A stretch of 64,000 bases of DNA from Zygaena filipendulae (taxonomy: Eukaryota; Arthropoda; Insecta; Lepidoptera; Zygaenidae), in assembly GCA_907165275.2 (NCBI GenBank), contig OU015659.1, positions 9,156,501-9,220,500 of the forward strand, written 5' to 3'. The notes under the pieces were generated by a model. The model had not been told where the DNA came from and did no database searches. It was given only the letters and a program-made list of their open reading frames with translations. Numbering within the stretch: position 1 is the stretch's first letter; each line of letters opens with the position of its first letter. The translations under genes and the position numbers were made by a program. Of this stretch, positions 34,606-45,396 are shown one piece after another.

Positions 34606-34794
34606 GGGGTTAGCCAAGTTGATATTCTACAATCGTTAACGAATAGAAAACTAGAATAGAAAAGTTTGGTCAGTCAATCAAAACTCTAGTTTCACGTTAC
34701 CACCGTGGAATTTTGAGGTTACTTATGTTTTCTATGCGTCAACGATTGTAGAATGTCAACCTTATTCTTCTGAGATGTCAACTGGGCTAACCCC
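34606..34794. mobile_element. Foldback MITE, family GGGGTTAGCC, copy 2
   Basis: GGGGTTAGCCAAGTTGATAT at left and TGTCAACTGGGCTAACCCC at right. Interior shares AGAAAACTAGAATAGAAAAG and TTATGTTTTCTATGCGTCAA with 5095-5293. An extra AATGTCAACCTTATTCTTCT lies before the right end, so that end is partly duplicated. Confidence 0.75.
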
Positions 34795-35187
34795 AGGGTT
34801 GTCAATAAAATGCACTTTTCTTTATCTCGTACCGTCGTCGCCACGGGCATCATTTTCTGTTTTGCTCCAACAACTGCCGCTCGTTGCAAGAGTTAACGAT
34901 TACCCCGGAACGTAGTTTGCAATACGGCAACTCCGCGAGTAGTCAAAGGCTCCTTTTAATTAATGTCGGGGGTTGGTTGTGCAATGCGCATATAGAAAAA
35001 GTAAATGGAAAACCCGATCGACTCCGAAACGTCCCCTCCGCGCACTTTACAACTTAGTGGCAAGTTGAATCTGTTCAGTTATTCACTTTATATCACTTTA
35101 GTTTAAGTTAGTTAATCTTAAACCTTTATTTCCGTGCGGATGTGCTTCCTCTTTTTCTACCGATACCTACTTGTATTTGAAAGAGGC
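34795..35187. other. Low-copy stretch with higher GC
   Basis: No repeat partners in the window and fewer A/T runs than elsewhere (CCGTCGTCGCCACGGGC, CCGATCGACTCCGAAACG). It could be a host regulatory or untranslated sequence; no direct evidence. Confidence 0.25.
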
Positions 35188-35369
35188 AAAGTTTGTAAGA
35201 CAGGCTGCAGTGGGATCTCTGGGACTACTGAACCGATTCCAAAAATTCTTTCACCTATAACAAGCCACAGTATCCATGAGTAACATAAGGATAATATTCT
35301 TTTTATCCTAGAACGCAGTTCGTGCGGGAATATCGAAGTTTACGGGTGAAACCGCAGGAAGACGTTAGT
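35188..35369 (+). mobile_element. Helitron-like element, variant E, decayed
   Basis: GATCTCTGGGACTACTGAAC, AAAATTCTTTCACCTATAAC, TTTTTATCCTAGAACGCAG, GAAGTTTACGGGTGAAACCG, CAGGAAGACGTTAG follow the order of 51033-51525 with many changes. Confidence 0.55.
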
Positions 35370-35975
35370 TCAATAACAATATAAAATTGAGAGAAATAGC
35401 TAGTAGTTTGTAAACCACAATCTACCTTAATTCTTCGTAAAAAAAACAAACTTTCAAGCTCACCCGAAAGTTTCAAAACCTGCATAAAACGGGAGATGTA
35501 TTTAAAATGTCTATATAATACACAAATACATCACAGAACAGAAAATAACTGATAGAAGGGACATCAACTTAGTTTAGTAATATGAAAACAGGTGAAAAGC
35601 AGTGTCGCTGGTTGATTTTCGCACACAAAACTATTCATCACACACTAAAACATTCATTAACGTAAAGAAATGTATTAAACGTTTTTTGGTTACGTTTTTA
35701 CTCAGTCACTGATGTTTAAATACTCACAGTTTTGGGAATATTGCGGATGCTAATTAAACACACTAGCTGTTTGTTTACAGAGCAAATGTTTCATAAACGA
35801 AATCGTTTAAAATTTTATTCATTTTAATACATTAAGCTAACATACTGCGAAATACTGTAAAGTAAATTGAAAAAAATGGAGTGGAGATATGTTTAAAATG
35901 ACTTTAGGTATTTGCTACAATCCCTTACTCTGTTTTAATGTAATTACGTACGTAAATAAGTAATTATATTAATAT
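35370..35975. other. AT-rich stretch, nothing recognised
   Basis: No coding or repeat signal supported. Confidence 0.4.
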
Positions 35976-36188
35976 TAGCTGGTCCCCGCGGTTTTATCCC
36001 AGTTAATTTCAGAGTTTCTACTCGAACCGCAGGTTAAAAACTCTATATGTTCTTTTCTGTACCCCTGACAATGTTTATTAAAAATTTCATGATGATCGGT
36101 TGAGTAATAAGAACAAACAAACAAATCAATAAATATTTAATGGATAACAAAACAAATAAACCCACATTCACATATTAAGTAGTTAGGA
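35976..36188 (-). mobile_element. Helitron-like element, diverged
   Basis: TTAGCTGGTCCCCGCGG then TTTTATCCCAGTTAATTTC, TATGTTCTTTTCTGTACCCC, TGACAATGTTTATTAAAAAT, GATCGGTTGAGTAATAAG and TTAAGTAGTTAGG near the 5' end. Confidence 0.6.
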
Positions 36189-36956
36189 TGACATTCCATC
36201 AATAAGTTCAGGAAGAACATACTTTACATTTTCTTAAATACAGGACTAAAATTCTAGACATAAACTTTTGGAATAGCTTTATAAAATTGGAAACTTTTTA
36301 GAGATCAAAAAAATACGCCACTGCTATGCTATAGGTACTTATTTCAAAAATATAATTACTTGTATGCCTGCAGTGTTTGCATTTAAGGTCAATCCTTAAG
36401 TTCAGAGATTAATCGTCTAAGAATAATAAAATATTCGAATGGGTTCATCGCTATAAGTATATTTCAAAAAAATATAAAATTTAAATTTAAGAATTTTGCC
36501 CTTCGTCACCTATCTTATCTTCTAAGATACCTACGTATATTTTATTTAAAAAGAAAATGGGAGAATGTGTAAAATACGGCCGTATAATATACAAGTTTTC
36601 ACTGTCGCTGGCATTGTATTTGGGTAGAAATATATTATTAACGAAGAAGTTAAGATCTAGAGAGGATCACGTATTACACAGCAAATGTTTCCACCCCAAG
36701 GAAAATCGAAGGGAAAACTATACATACCTGTCTATGAATTGATTCTAAGAAGTCAAAGGGACCCCAACTTTCTTAGCGACCGTAAGAACTTTATCTGCTG
36801 TCTAATTAAGAACAAAAGTCAATTAGAAAAGCAAACTTGGCGGTTTTATTTATTTATCCAGCCAAAAGTGATTAAGTGTAGCCTAGTCGGCGAGCTTACA
36901 ATATTAAGAGCCCTTTTCACACGGGCTTAAGAAAGCGCCAAAGAATAAAGTTTTTT
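36189..36956. other. AT-rich stretch, nothing recognised
   Basis: The overlapping 61- and 81-codon frames at 36557-36930 have no recognisable domain. Confidence 0.4.
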
Positions 36957-37441
36957 GATCGCGCTATTGTATCACGACATTACCAAAACAAAAAAAAAAC
37001 ATAAAAAAGAAAAGAAAAGGAAAAAATTATTTAAACGAAGAAGAAACACAACATAAATGAACACATACAGGACAACACAAATGAAAATAATTAAAGTATA
37101 ACAAAATAAATAATATGAAATAAATAAAAACAAAATAAAGAAAAACGAAATAAAACTAAACAAGAAACAATAACATATTTTGCCATTTGTGTGGTGTGTC
37201 TCCATACATACAATCAAACATAGAACCTCCTCCTTTTTGGAAGTCGGTTAAAAACCAAACGTCACACGTTTAAACGTTAAATTTCAAATTAATGTTAAGG
37301 ATATTTCGTATCGCGCTGATTATTTTTAAGATGACGATTCAACTCTTATTTAGAAATTGACATAAAAATAAAAATTTGAAGTTTAAACTTGTGACGTTTG
37401 GTTTTGTTTTGGTAATCTCGTTATAAAATAGCGCGATCGGC
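36957..37441. mobile_element. TIR element with internal A-rich LINE-like tail
   Basis: GATCGCGCTATTGTATCACG at left pairs with ATAAAATAGCGCGATC at right; CATTACCAAAACAAAA pairs with TTTTGTTTTGGTAATC. An inner inverted pair (AACCAAACGTCACACGTTTA at 37254; AAACTTGTGACGTTTGGTT near 37385) folds further. Between the left arm and the inner hairpin is an A-rich run ending CTCCTTTTTGGAAGTCGG, a tail motif I associate with lepidopteran LINEs, suggesting an insertion within the element. Confidence 0.55.
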
Positions 37442-37859
37442 CTCCTGGAGGTATGCGCTGACGCTAAAGCCCCAAATTGACATACCTACTAAGTACCCAA
37501 AATGGCCCCCGTTTGATTTACCAATAGTACTGAGTCTAGTGTGAATACTCCCTTAAGGTAGTAACAAAAAGTTGAAGAAACATGCAACAGAATGGCAAGT
37601 TTATCTTAGTAATTTATTGTTCCCGTACCGTCCAAGCATTCGAGTTTTAGCGATTATTTATTACGTAGTTTTAAATATTAATCTTAATTTATTTGTAATC
37701 TTGAGAACATTCATTGCCATTAATGGCTCTGAGAATCCATTAAATGAAAGGATAGATAGGTATGTATAATGATGTAGGTGTATGTCGTGTTCGATGTGAT
37801 AAATGCGTGAATTATTGATTACCGGAAATCTTTATCTGAAGTGTCTGTTTGTAATTCCA
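37442..37859. other. Unassigned stretch
   Basis: No repeat or coding signal supported. Confidence 0.4.
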
Positions 37860-38219
37860 AATTAAAAACTTTTCACTACATAAATGCAGATGAAAGTATA
37901 AACGGCACTTTACATACAAAACTCATTTTTTTTTATTTTTTCTCTGCTATCTATTTGTTTCGGCTAATCTCTGAAACGACTGGACCAAATTTAACGGGAC
38001 TTTCACTGGCAGATAGCTGATGGTATAAGGAGTAACTTAGGTTACTTTCATTTTAGAAAATAAACTTCCCGCGGAAAAACCCTGTATTGACTGACTGACG
38101 TATCAACGCACAACCAAACCGTTGATCGAGAGACCTGAAACGAAAAGTTTGTGAAATGAAATGAACAATCCGCGGGAACTCAAAAATTATCGCGGGTGAA
38201 ACCGCGCGGGACAGATAGT
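37860..38219 (+). mobile_element. Helitron-like element, variant D, with internal insertion
   Basis: TTTCGGCTAATCTCTGAAAC, GGGACTTTCACTGGCAGATA, GAGTAACTTAGGTTACTTTC on the left and GCGGGAACTCAAAAATTATC then GCGGGTGAAACCGCGCGGGA and CAGATAG followed by T on the right. Roughly 100 bp of unrelated sequence (about 38073-38165) splits CCCGCGG from CCGCGGG. Confidence 0.55.
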
Positions 38220-38269
38220 CAATAAATAAGACTAGCAACAAAACCGGTAAAAGTGATTAATCTTTCACA

Positions 38270-38520
38270 ATAACGTTGGTCAACTCCATAAATGAGATGC
38301 ATAGCACTCCGACATGTTAGATTAGCCGTTAGGTTATGTTTGTATCTACTGCTGACCACGAGGCGCGAGGCGAGCGAGCGTAACGAGCTTGTAGCGGCAG
38401 CGGCCGGCGATTCGCCCAAGACAAATGGTGCACACAGAAATAGGAGCACTGCTTCGTGAAGCTACGTCGACTTTGTTATACCCAAAAGTAGGTCCTGTAC
38501 AAACCTAACCTAACCAGCAT
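38270..38520. other. GC-rich low-copy stretch
   Basis: GAGGCGCGAGGCGAGCGAGC, GCGGCAGCGGCCGGCGATTC and AACCTAACCTAACC stand out from the AT-rich background. No repeat partner found. CCTAA occurs only about twice, too little to call an insect telomeric tract. Could be a decayed transposon terminus or a host element. Confidence 0.25.
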
Positions 38521-38980
38521 GTAGGTGCCTTGCATCTCATTAATGGAGTCGAACAGTATCATAGCAAAGTTAACTAGACATAGTAAGTAACATCTTACTG
38601 ATAATTTCCGATAAATAAATTATTTAAGCCAATTACTTTCAATCTACGCGGTAGAAAATTCTGAAGAAAAAAAAATTGGTTTATTTAATGCTCTTATGAA
38701 GCCTTCAACCAAAAAAGCAAAAGATTTATTCTAATCCATCATCCTCAAAGTGACAATAAAAACAAAGCTTAGTACTTTTGTCAACACAATGACACTAAGC
38801 GTCCAATTTCTCAACTGGTTGAATAAATAAATATGCCATAAACCAAGAATAAACCCAAATGTTTACTATGATTCGACATCATAAACCCTCAATCGGACAA
38901 ATGGAGGTCCCAGTTACAAGCAAACTGTTTTATTGTACTCTTTAAAGTTTGATGAGTGATCTCGTTGTTTATATAAACTA
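38521..38980. other. AT-rich stretch, nothing recognised
   Basis: No signal supported. Confidence 0.4.
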
Positions 38981-39212
38981 CTAGCTGTCCCCCGCGATTT
39001 CATCCGCGGTAATTTCGGAGTTCTCGCGGAGTTTGCGGGAAAAAAGTACTCTATGTCCTTCAGTTCCCGAGGGAATTCCGGGATAAAAACTATCCTATAT
39101 CTTTTAAGTTGGACCATATTATAAATGGTTGCAAAATTTTATCAAAATCTGTTCAGTAGTTTCGGAGTCCATCGCGGACAAACAACGTGACACGTGATTT
39201 AGATATATTAGA
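38981..39212 (-). mobile_element. Helitron-like variant B, first of tandem pair
   Basis: CTAGCTGTCCCCCGCGATTT, CATCCGCGGTAATTTCGGAG, CTCTATGTCCTTCAGTTCCC, CTTTTAAGTTGGACCATATT, ACAACGTGACACGTGATTTA and ATATATTAGAT. The next copy starts directly at its 5' end. Confidence 0.75.
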
Positions 39213-39478
39213 TAGCTGTCCCCCGCGATTTCATCCGCGGTAATTTCGGAGTTCCTGCGGTAATTCCGGGAAAAAAGTGATGTAATTTCCGCTGATAACG
39301 CTGACGCAGTTCCCCGCATTAATTCCGGAGTTCCCGCGGGAATTCCGGGATAAAAACTATCCTATCTTTTAAGTTGGACCATATTATAAATGGTTACAAA
39401 ATTTTATCAAAATCAATTCAGTAGTTTCAGAGTCCATCGCGGATAAATAACGTGACACGTGATTTATGTATATTAGAA
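39213..39478 (-). mobile_element. Helitron-like variant B, second of tandem pair
   Basis: TAGCTGTCCCCCGCGATTTC joins the first copy with no gap. This copy has an internal duplication: GGTAATTTCGGAGTTCCTGC and, about 80 bp on, TTAATTCCGGAGTTCCCGCG. It ends with ACGTGACACGTGATTTATG and ATATTAGAAG. Confidence 0.7.
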
Positions 39479-39980
39479 GATATATTAGGAAGATTAAGAA
39501 GATAAGATAAGGTAAGATATAACGTTTGATCATTTACGTATCTGATTGAAGGTCACTGACAGAAAAACTTGCAACTATGCAAATATATCTGTATAGCTAC
39601 TTACTTGTTTTTAAATTCAATTATTTTGCAGAAAACTTGGTAGTTTATCGTTTTGCGAGCGTTGTTCTTAAAAAGCTTCCTATTTTCTTATAAAGAATAC
39701 CAATTTTTTTACAGTGATTGAAGTAGACCATTCAATAACTTGTAGATAGATCTTTATGTCAGAAAATTAACTGAAAAGATATATAAATAGTATATGTTTT
39801 AATGTTTTAACCTACTGAGGCACTTAAACTTACACATTAACATTTGAATTTCAGATAACACACAATTACAGTAATAGATAATATAAATAATAATAATGCA
39901 TGGCTATTGGCTATATACCACACGGCACACGGCGTCACCTGGTCCCAAACTAAGCAGACAACTGACATAATACTTGTACA
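39479..39980. other. AT-rich stretch, nothing recognised
   Basis: No signal supported. Confidence 0.4.
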
Positions 39981-40333
39981 TATACAACGTGTTAATGAAT
40001 TAACTGAAAACTAGAAAGTAGTTTGCTCGGAATCGACTAACGAATCAATCGCACTATGTTTTAACATAGGTAATATTTTTACATTTTTATTAGCCCATGT
40101 CTAAATTATTTATAATACAATATTTGGCGCGTACGCCGCCCGCAGCAAAAAAATCGAACCGGTAGGTGCGGGCGTAGCGCTTGGAATTTCGTAGATAGGT
40201 CACCTCCAAACTAATGTTGAATAACTTTTAAAGTATAAATTTTTTTGACATAAAATATATTTTAATCATAGTATTGTTTATTTTTTAAATTGGGTATATC
40301 AGGTTTTCAGTTAATTCATTAACACGTTGTATA
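39981..40333. mobile_element. MITE with 29-bp inverted ends (ACAACGTGTTAATG)
   Basis: TATACAACGTGTTAATGAAT with TAACTGAAAAC at left; GTTTTCAGTTAATTCATTAA with CACGTTGTATA at right. The 353-bp interior is non-coding, with a GC-rich patch GGCGCGTACGCCGCCCGC. A single matching end is at 4803-4821. Confidence 0.75.
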
Positions 40334-40339
40334 CTTTTG

Positions 40340-40990
40340 TTGTGAATAAGTACATACTTAATACCTACTTATAATACATACTAAACACCGAAATTCGGAG
40401 TAAACACTCAAATATTCATTACATAAATTAATGTTTACTCTATGATTGTACGTAATGAATAAGATAATATGAAAATTAATTCCTATTAACAACAACAGTT
40501 GATGTTGATTGTACACAAAGACCTTTAGTAGACGGTTATGGTAAAAACATGTTCCACAGCGACCGCTGTGTACCCACTGTTGTGGCATTTTCCTTGCTAA
40601 AGACATAAACTGCGAAATTTCGTCGTGTCCGGAACACGTCGACAATTTTGCACGAGAACAACGACAAATGGTCTCTTTGAAAAATGAGCTCCGACTCGGG
40701 CGGCCAGCGGCGCCAGTCACTATATACAGCCGCAATAACTTAACACTGAAGTGAGATTGCAAGGAAATTCACACCATACAGCGATACCAACTACGGGCGC
40801 TTTCACAAAGCGACAGATTTCCGGCCCTGGCTAACTCGGTATTGATAAGACGATACTGATGCTCGATTGTTAACGGAGGAGCTCAGCGTCGTTTCATTAA
40901 TCGCTACAGTCAGACGCAATAACTGCTTAACACTTTTGAAATCTTCTCACTTCACTCCTTTTGTGTGTGGTATTCAAGTTCAAGTCATTT
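40340..40990 (-). other. Low-copy stretch, possible host promoter/5' exon
   Basis: Minus strand reads CTGTATATAGTGACTGGCG (TATA-like, about 40719-40733), then a GC-rich CGCTGGCCGCCCGAGTCGG leader and a 134-codon open frame ending at 40358. The frame is moderately Cys/Arg-rich in its first half and hydrophobic AT-rich translation in the second. It has no domain I know and the start choice is arbitrary. The segment has no repeat partner in the window. A host first exon is possible but unproven. Confidence 0.2.
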
Positions 40991-40999
40991 GTTTTTTGG

Positions 41000-41634
41000 T
41001 TCAGGTCTGACTTTGGGCCCCTGCCCCTTACGAATGTCGCACAAGTTCACAAAAAATAATAATAAAAATAACCTGATATCCATAATAACCGCGGTGTCGT
41101 AAAATAAGTTCAAAAAAATTAGATGCGTTGATCCAATAATAATAATACCTAATAAATAATTAATCGCTACAGTTAGCCACAAAAATATCTTCACTCTAGG
41201 CTATGGTGTTTCTATGCCAATACAAAAAAAACACAATAGGTTTTTTGGTAAAAGAAAGCGTTGAACAGTAAGATTTTCTCTGCGAACTAAAAAAAACATA
41301 ACTAGTCTTTTTACGACGATCAATCGGTCGGATTGAAAGAAAGAAAGAAAGATTTATTTGAGCAAAAAAGACATAACGGAAGTTAATAGACAACACGGAT
41401 GAAAATTAAACTAAAACTAAACTTAAGTAATAATAATAATTTAAAAATGACATTTTTGCGAAATGTCTCCCTGGTCAAAATGGATGATTTCGCTAGTTAA
41501 GAACTGTACCTTATGGTAATAAAGTTGATCAAAATGTTGCAAAGATTATATTAATATTATATAACCTACCTGCTGTATGTATATTATACACGTATATCGT
41601 ATATTATAATATTTTGTGTGTATAATAAGTAAAA
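41000..41634. other. AT-rich stretch, nothing recognised
   Basis: A short (GAAA)n tract at about 41336-41351. No coding or repeat signal otherwise. Confidence 0.4.
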
Positions 41635-41770
41635 GCAATGACAGCTCAGTGTTTGGTGCGTTCGGATCAAACGCCACAAGGCTTAGGTTCAAACCCCAAC
41701 AATGAGCTTGAGCTCAGTGAAGGAAAACATCGCGAGGAAAAGCATCTTGGTAGAGCACTCTCTAGTGCCC
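41635..41770 (+). mobile_element. tRNA-derived SINE
   Basis: A-box-like CAGCTCAGTGTTTGGTGCG and B-box-like GGTTCAAACCCC at about 41686-41697, followed by GTGAAGGAAAACATCGCGAG, a segment I recall from lepidopteran tRNA-related SINEs. The tRNA fold is incomplete, so it is not called as a tRNA gene. Confidence 0.55.
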
Positions 41771-41902
41771 GGTTGGTTAGCTACCACCTTCAAGTTCAAA
41801 ATCCGTCGCCAAACACCTAACGGTGTGTTCCGACAGTCTCACTAGAAAGCCAGTCTCCATTCAGGTGAGCTGTGCTCAAACGTCTTGCCTGTTTACAATA
41901 AA

Positions 41903-42135
41903 AGGACGCAAACAAGCAATAACATGTTAACCCACAAAATTAAGTTATTGATTCAGAATGATTTATTGAAAGTCAGTGAACGTTTTTTAATGATGTGTTT
42001 ATTTTATTACATTGTTTAAATATGTCACTTGAACATAAAAAATTTGACACAAAATGACACTATAATTTTAAAAACTTTAATTTACTCAAAATTTCTCCAG
42101 TGTGGGTTAACACACTATTGCTTATCTATGTCCAA
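41903..42135 (-). mobile_element. MITE family GGACATAGATAAGCAAT, inverted copy
   Basis: Reverse orientation of 32831-33070: AACATGTTAACCCACAAAAT at left; CTCCAGTGTGGGTTAACACA and CTATTGCTTATCTATGTCC at right. The first bases of the left end are worn. Confidence 0.75.
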
Positions 42136-42629
42136 AAATGTTAAATACTTATTATCAAAGAAATTCTTTAACTTGACCGTTAGTTAAAAAATACTAAATT
42201 GTTTTGTTATCAAACGTAACATTTCAAGTTGCATTTCTTTCAAAGTGGGATTGCAGAGATTAGACGTACCAATGTGATTGCCTAAATTCCACATCTCGTC
42301 TCATTTCAAGCAACCTGATTGTCTATCTCCTCATTCCTGCACCGCTTTGCAGCGCTTTCGTGAAAACGCAGTCTAATTGCGACTCGCCGAGTAGATTTTT
42401 GTTCAAGCGCTCTGTTGCTGCCTTCATTAGTAGCTGATGCATGCTCTTTTAGCCGCGTGAATTGCGAGCTTCCCTCGGGAACTCTTTGCTGTAGAGTGTA
42501 GATCGTACGATACCAAACTATCCTGTATGAAATTATAACAAGCTCGTTCCTTTCCATAGGTACTTATAATTAGTAATTTTATTTCTACTTTCTATTCAAT
42601 TCAATCTATTTAATTAAGTAGGTACTAGT
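42136..42629. other. Low-copy stretch
   Basis: 42240-42560 is less AT-rich and has no repeat partner here. The 83-codon minus-strand frame at 42306-42557 has no domain. Nothing else supported. Confidence 0.3.
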
Positions 42630-42700
42630 AGATCGTCCACGGTTTCACTCGCGCTAATTTCGTTTCGTTTTCGTTTTCGTTTCGAGTTCCTGAAGGCTTT
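42630..42700 (-). mobile_element. Helitron-like 3' end with (TTTCG)n run
   Basis: GATCGTCCACGGTTTCACTC, GCGCTAATTTCG, then TTTCGTTTTCGTTTTCG repeats before GAGTTCCTGAAGG. The expansion grew from the TTTCG in the element itself. Confidence 0.5.
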
Positions 42701-44103
42701 AGCTTTCTATCAAAGAATGAATTTTTACAATCGGTTAAATAATATAGTTTTAATGCAAAAGTTCAATACTTTTGCATTAAAAACAAACAAAAAATCTTTC
42801 CTTTTTATAAGATTAGAATAGATATCCATATATTGTTCTATGATACCTATTCACTAGTTTATTATACACGTATACGTATTTACCTCCTATATTTTTATTA
42901 TTTGTTTTTTTTTTTTAATTTGGAGGATAATATTTATGCTAAACGTAGATTGCACTATAACAGAGATGCCATCCAAAATATTCAATGCATTTTTCAAATC
43001 GCCATCGCCCTTAATCCCCGCGAGAGAGTAAGTCAATCGTAAAATTTTAACCGAATCATAATAAATAACAGTCGTTGATCGTCCTCCCCTAACAAAGGGT
43101 TTAAATGGCTTAAATGAGGTGTGACTTGTTTATTGCCGCTTAAAAGGTAGAAAAGCCTCCGCAGATATACGAGTACAGAACCTATGTAGATATTTTCTAT
43201 ACTCCATCTATACTAATCTAGACTAATTCTTCAGAGAATATTTATGATTGTGTAATTTTTGTGCGTAAAAATTGTAATAATAAACATAGTAACATGAATA
43301 GTTTTAATACGAGAAACAAATAAAATTTAATGTTGCCATCATTTAAGGTACAAAAGGTTCACGGCTTCTTTGTGATTCAAAGTACATATTTTAATAATAA
43401 AATTACAATAGAATCTATTTTGAAACTACCATTATCAATTGAAAAAAATACGCCGCTGACGCTTACGTAAGCGATAAGTCTGTATGGACATAATTGTTTC
43501 AACAATTAATATTTCATTAAATAAAAAAAAATGTTTACTTTTATACAGATTGAGCCAGAGTGAAGTATAGATAATCAACACTTTTTATAGATGTTTTTTT
43601 TTGTTTTCTATTGAATGACTATTCAAAAGTGCCCGTAAAAGATTAGGTATAGGAATACCTACGAGTATTTTGATTTGATTTCGTTTACGTCTTTAATCAA
43701 TAGCGGCATATTTACCTACACTTCCCACCTATACGTATATATTACAGGTGCGCATTATTAGGTACGGTGTTGTAAAATTGTGAGTGCACGGAATATGCAC
43801 ATTGTGTACGTGGCTATGCATGGAGGTAAGCACACAGTCCCGTGGCAGAAAACATTACGGTTACGACCTACTACGCGTTTGATTTCAATTGCGGCGCACG
43901 AACCGTATAACAAACAGCCACCGAACAAATAAAAGTAACGCGTAATTTGATTTAGTACATGATCAGGGTTGCCAGGTGACCATGGAGCGGAAGCGGGCCG
44001 TTTTATCGATAATAGCCACCAATGGAAATTTTGGGTATTTATTGGTAACTAGTAAAATTCATGCCAGCCATTGTTATTACTGTAAACGATAGTACCTTCT
44101 ATC
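42701..44103. other. AT-rich stretch, nothing recognised
   Basis: A short hairpin (AATGCAAAAGTTCAATACTTTTGCATT) at about 42751-42779. No coding signal. Confidence 0.4.
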
Positions 44104-44150
44104 GTCCCCTGCGGTTTCGCCCGTGTGATTTTCGAGATTCTTTCGGGAAC
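44104..44150 (-). mobile_element. Helitron-like 3' end fragment
   Basis: GTCCCCTGCGGTTTCGCCCG, GATTTTCGAGATTCTTTCGG, a decayed hairpin end. Confidence 0.45.
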
Positions 44151-44249
44151 AGCAGCTTACGCTGAATCACTTCCTTTTGCCTATAATTGGCTAAGTTTCA
44201 TGTTTTTTGTACACCTTTCTGATGGCAATAAACAATTTTATTATTATTA

Positions 44250-44446
44250 TCATACTAATGTATGGATGGATGGGTGGATGGATGGATGTTTGTTACTCTT
44301 TCACCCAAAAACTACTGAATGGATTTAAATGAAACTTTACAATAATATAGCTTATATATCAGATTAACACATAGGGTACTTTTTATTCCGGAATTTCCGC
44401 GGGAACTTTGAAATTAAAGCGGGTGAAACCGCGGGGCACAACTAGT
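44250..44446 (+). mobile_element. Helitron-like element with (GGAT)n tract
   Basis: CATACTAATGTATGGATGGA starts the 5' end, a (GGAT)n run follows, then AAAACTACTGAATGGATTTA, GGGTACTTTTTATTCCGGAA, TTCCGCGGGAACTTTGAAAT, GCGGGTGAAACCGCGGGGCA, CAACTAG followed by T. Confidence 0.7.
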
Positions 44447-44684
44447 TATAAAATAAATTATTTTAATGAAACTTTACAATAATATAGATTATACATCAGA
44501 ATAATACATAGTGTAGCGAATGTTGTCTCAGGCTGAGGTCTCTGTTCGCAATTCCGTAAACAAATTCAATTCAATTCGCAATTCCGTTTTCTTGCTTGTA
44601 AACATTTAAGTCAAGGAATTATAATAGGCGTAGAACGGCATACAGCACACGTGGAGTCAGGTACTGTTAATTGATGTCGTCTTC

Positions 44685-44951
44685 TTAGTAATAAAAAATC
44701 CCTTTATCTACTTCTTCAATAATGGTCGTAGTCCAAAAATCCTCTTTCAAAATCCTCTCCCAAACGCCATGGCGTAAGTTCCTAAGCGCACGTTCAGTAA
44801 CAAAATCGAAATCCGCAATACCAAAGGTGGCTTGAAATTTGGTCTTAAGAGTAGAGTAGGTCAAATCCTCACATCTGATCGAGCGGAAATATTTTAGGGC
44901 AGTACCATTCAGCAACTCATGAAAACGACGAACTACATAAGGATAAGTCAA
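44685..44951 (-). pseudogene. Gag capsid fragment, left arm
   Basis: An 88-codon minus-strand frame. Its first 60 residues carry RRFHELLNGTALKYFRSI, FQATFG and ALRNLR, identical to the right-arm copy. Beyond the arm it continues differently (HGVWERILKEDFW), so the break point is at about 44770. Only part of a capsid domain is present and no start or zinc knuckle is seen. A dead fragment. Confidence 0.65.
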
Positions 44952-45396
44952 TCCGCGCGCACAAATATTAGGTGAATGTTGGAGTTCGGCGTCATATTGA
45001 AATGGACTCAGGACTCATTGAACAAACCGTCGATGAGGTCGGTCGAGATCAGCGAGCTTCACCATCGTCGCTTAAAGACGGTCATTTTGCGGTCTTCGAA
45101 CCAGGCTATCCGAAGAAAGACGTTAGTTTGTTAAAATGGGGTCTGACATATAGTGGGGAAAGTTGTGTCAGGGATTTTTTTGTGAGTGTTGAGGAGAATA
45201 TTTGTGCGCGCGGATTGACTTATCCTTATGTAGTTCGTCGTTTTCATGAGTTGCTGAATGGTACTGCCCTAAAATATTTCCGCTCGATCAGATGTGAGGA
45301 TTTGACCTACTCTACTCTTAAGACCAAATTTCAAGCCACCTTTGGTATTGCGGATTTCGATTTTGTTACTGAACGTGCGCTTAGGAACTTACGCCA
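44770..45396. repeat. Perfect 200-bp inverted repeat of gag sequence
   Basis: Left arm 44770-44969 and right arm 45197-45396 are exact reverse complements over all 200 bp by reading; spacer 227 bp. Both arms encode the same gag peptide, on opposite strands. Transcription through the locus from either side would give a long hairpin RNA. Confidence 0.85.

Noticed and set aside
36972..37217. 81-codon hydrophobic membrane protein
   Set aside because: It is the translation of an A-rich run on the opposite strand (Phe/Tyr/Leu/Ile only), inside a repeat.
38505..38520. Interstitial telomeric repeat (CCTAA)n
   Set aside because: Only about two units.
40358..40762. 134-codon minus-strand host gene
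   Set aside because: No domain, no intron or conservation evidence, and the second half is AT-rich translation. Kept only as a possible promoter/exon region.
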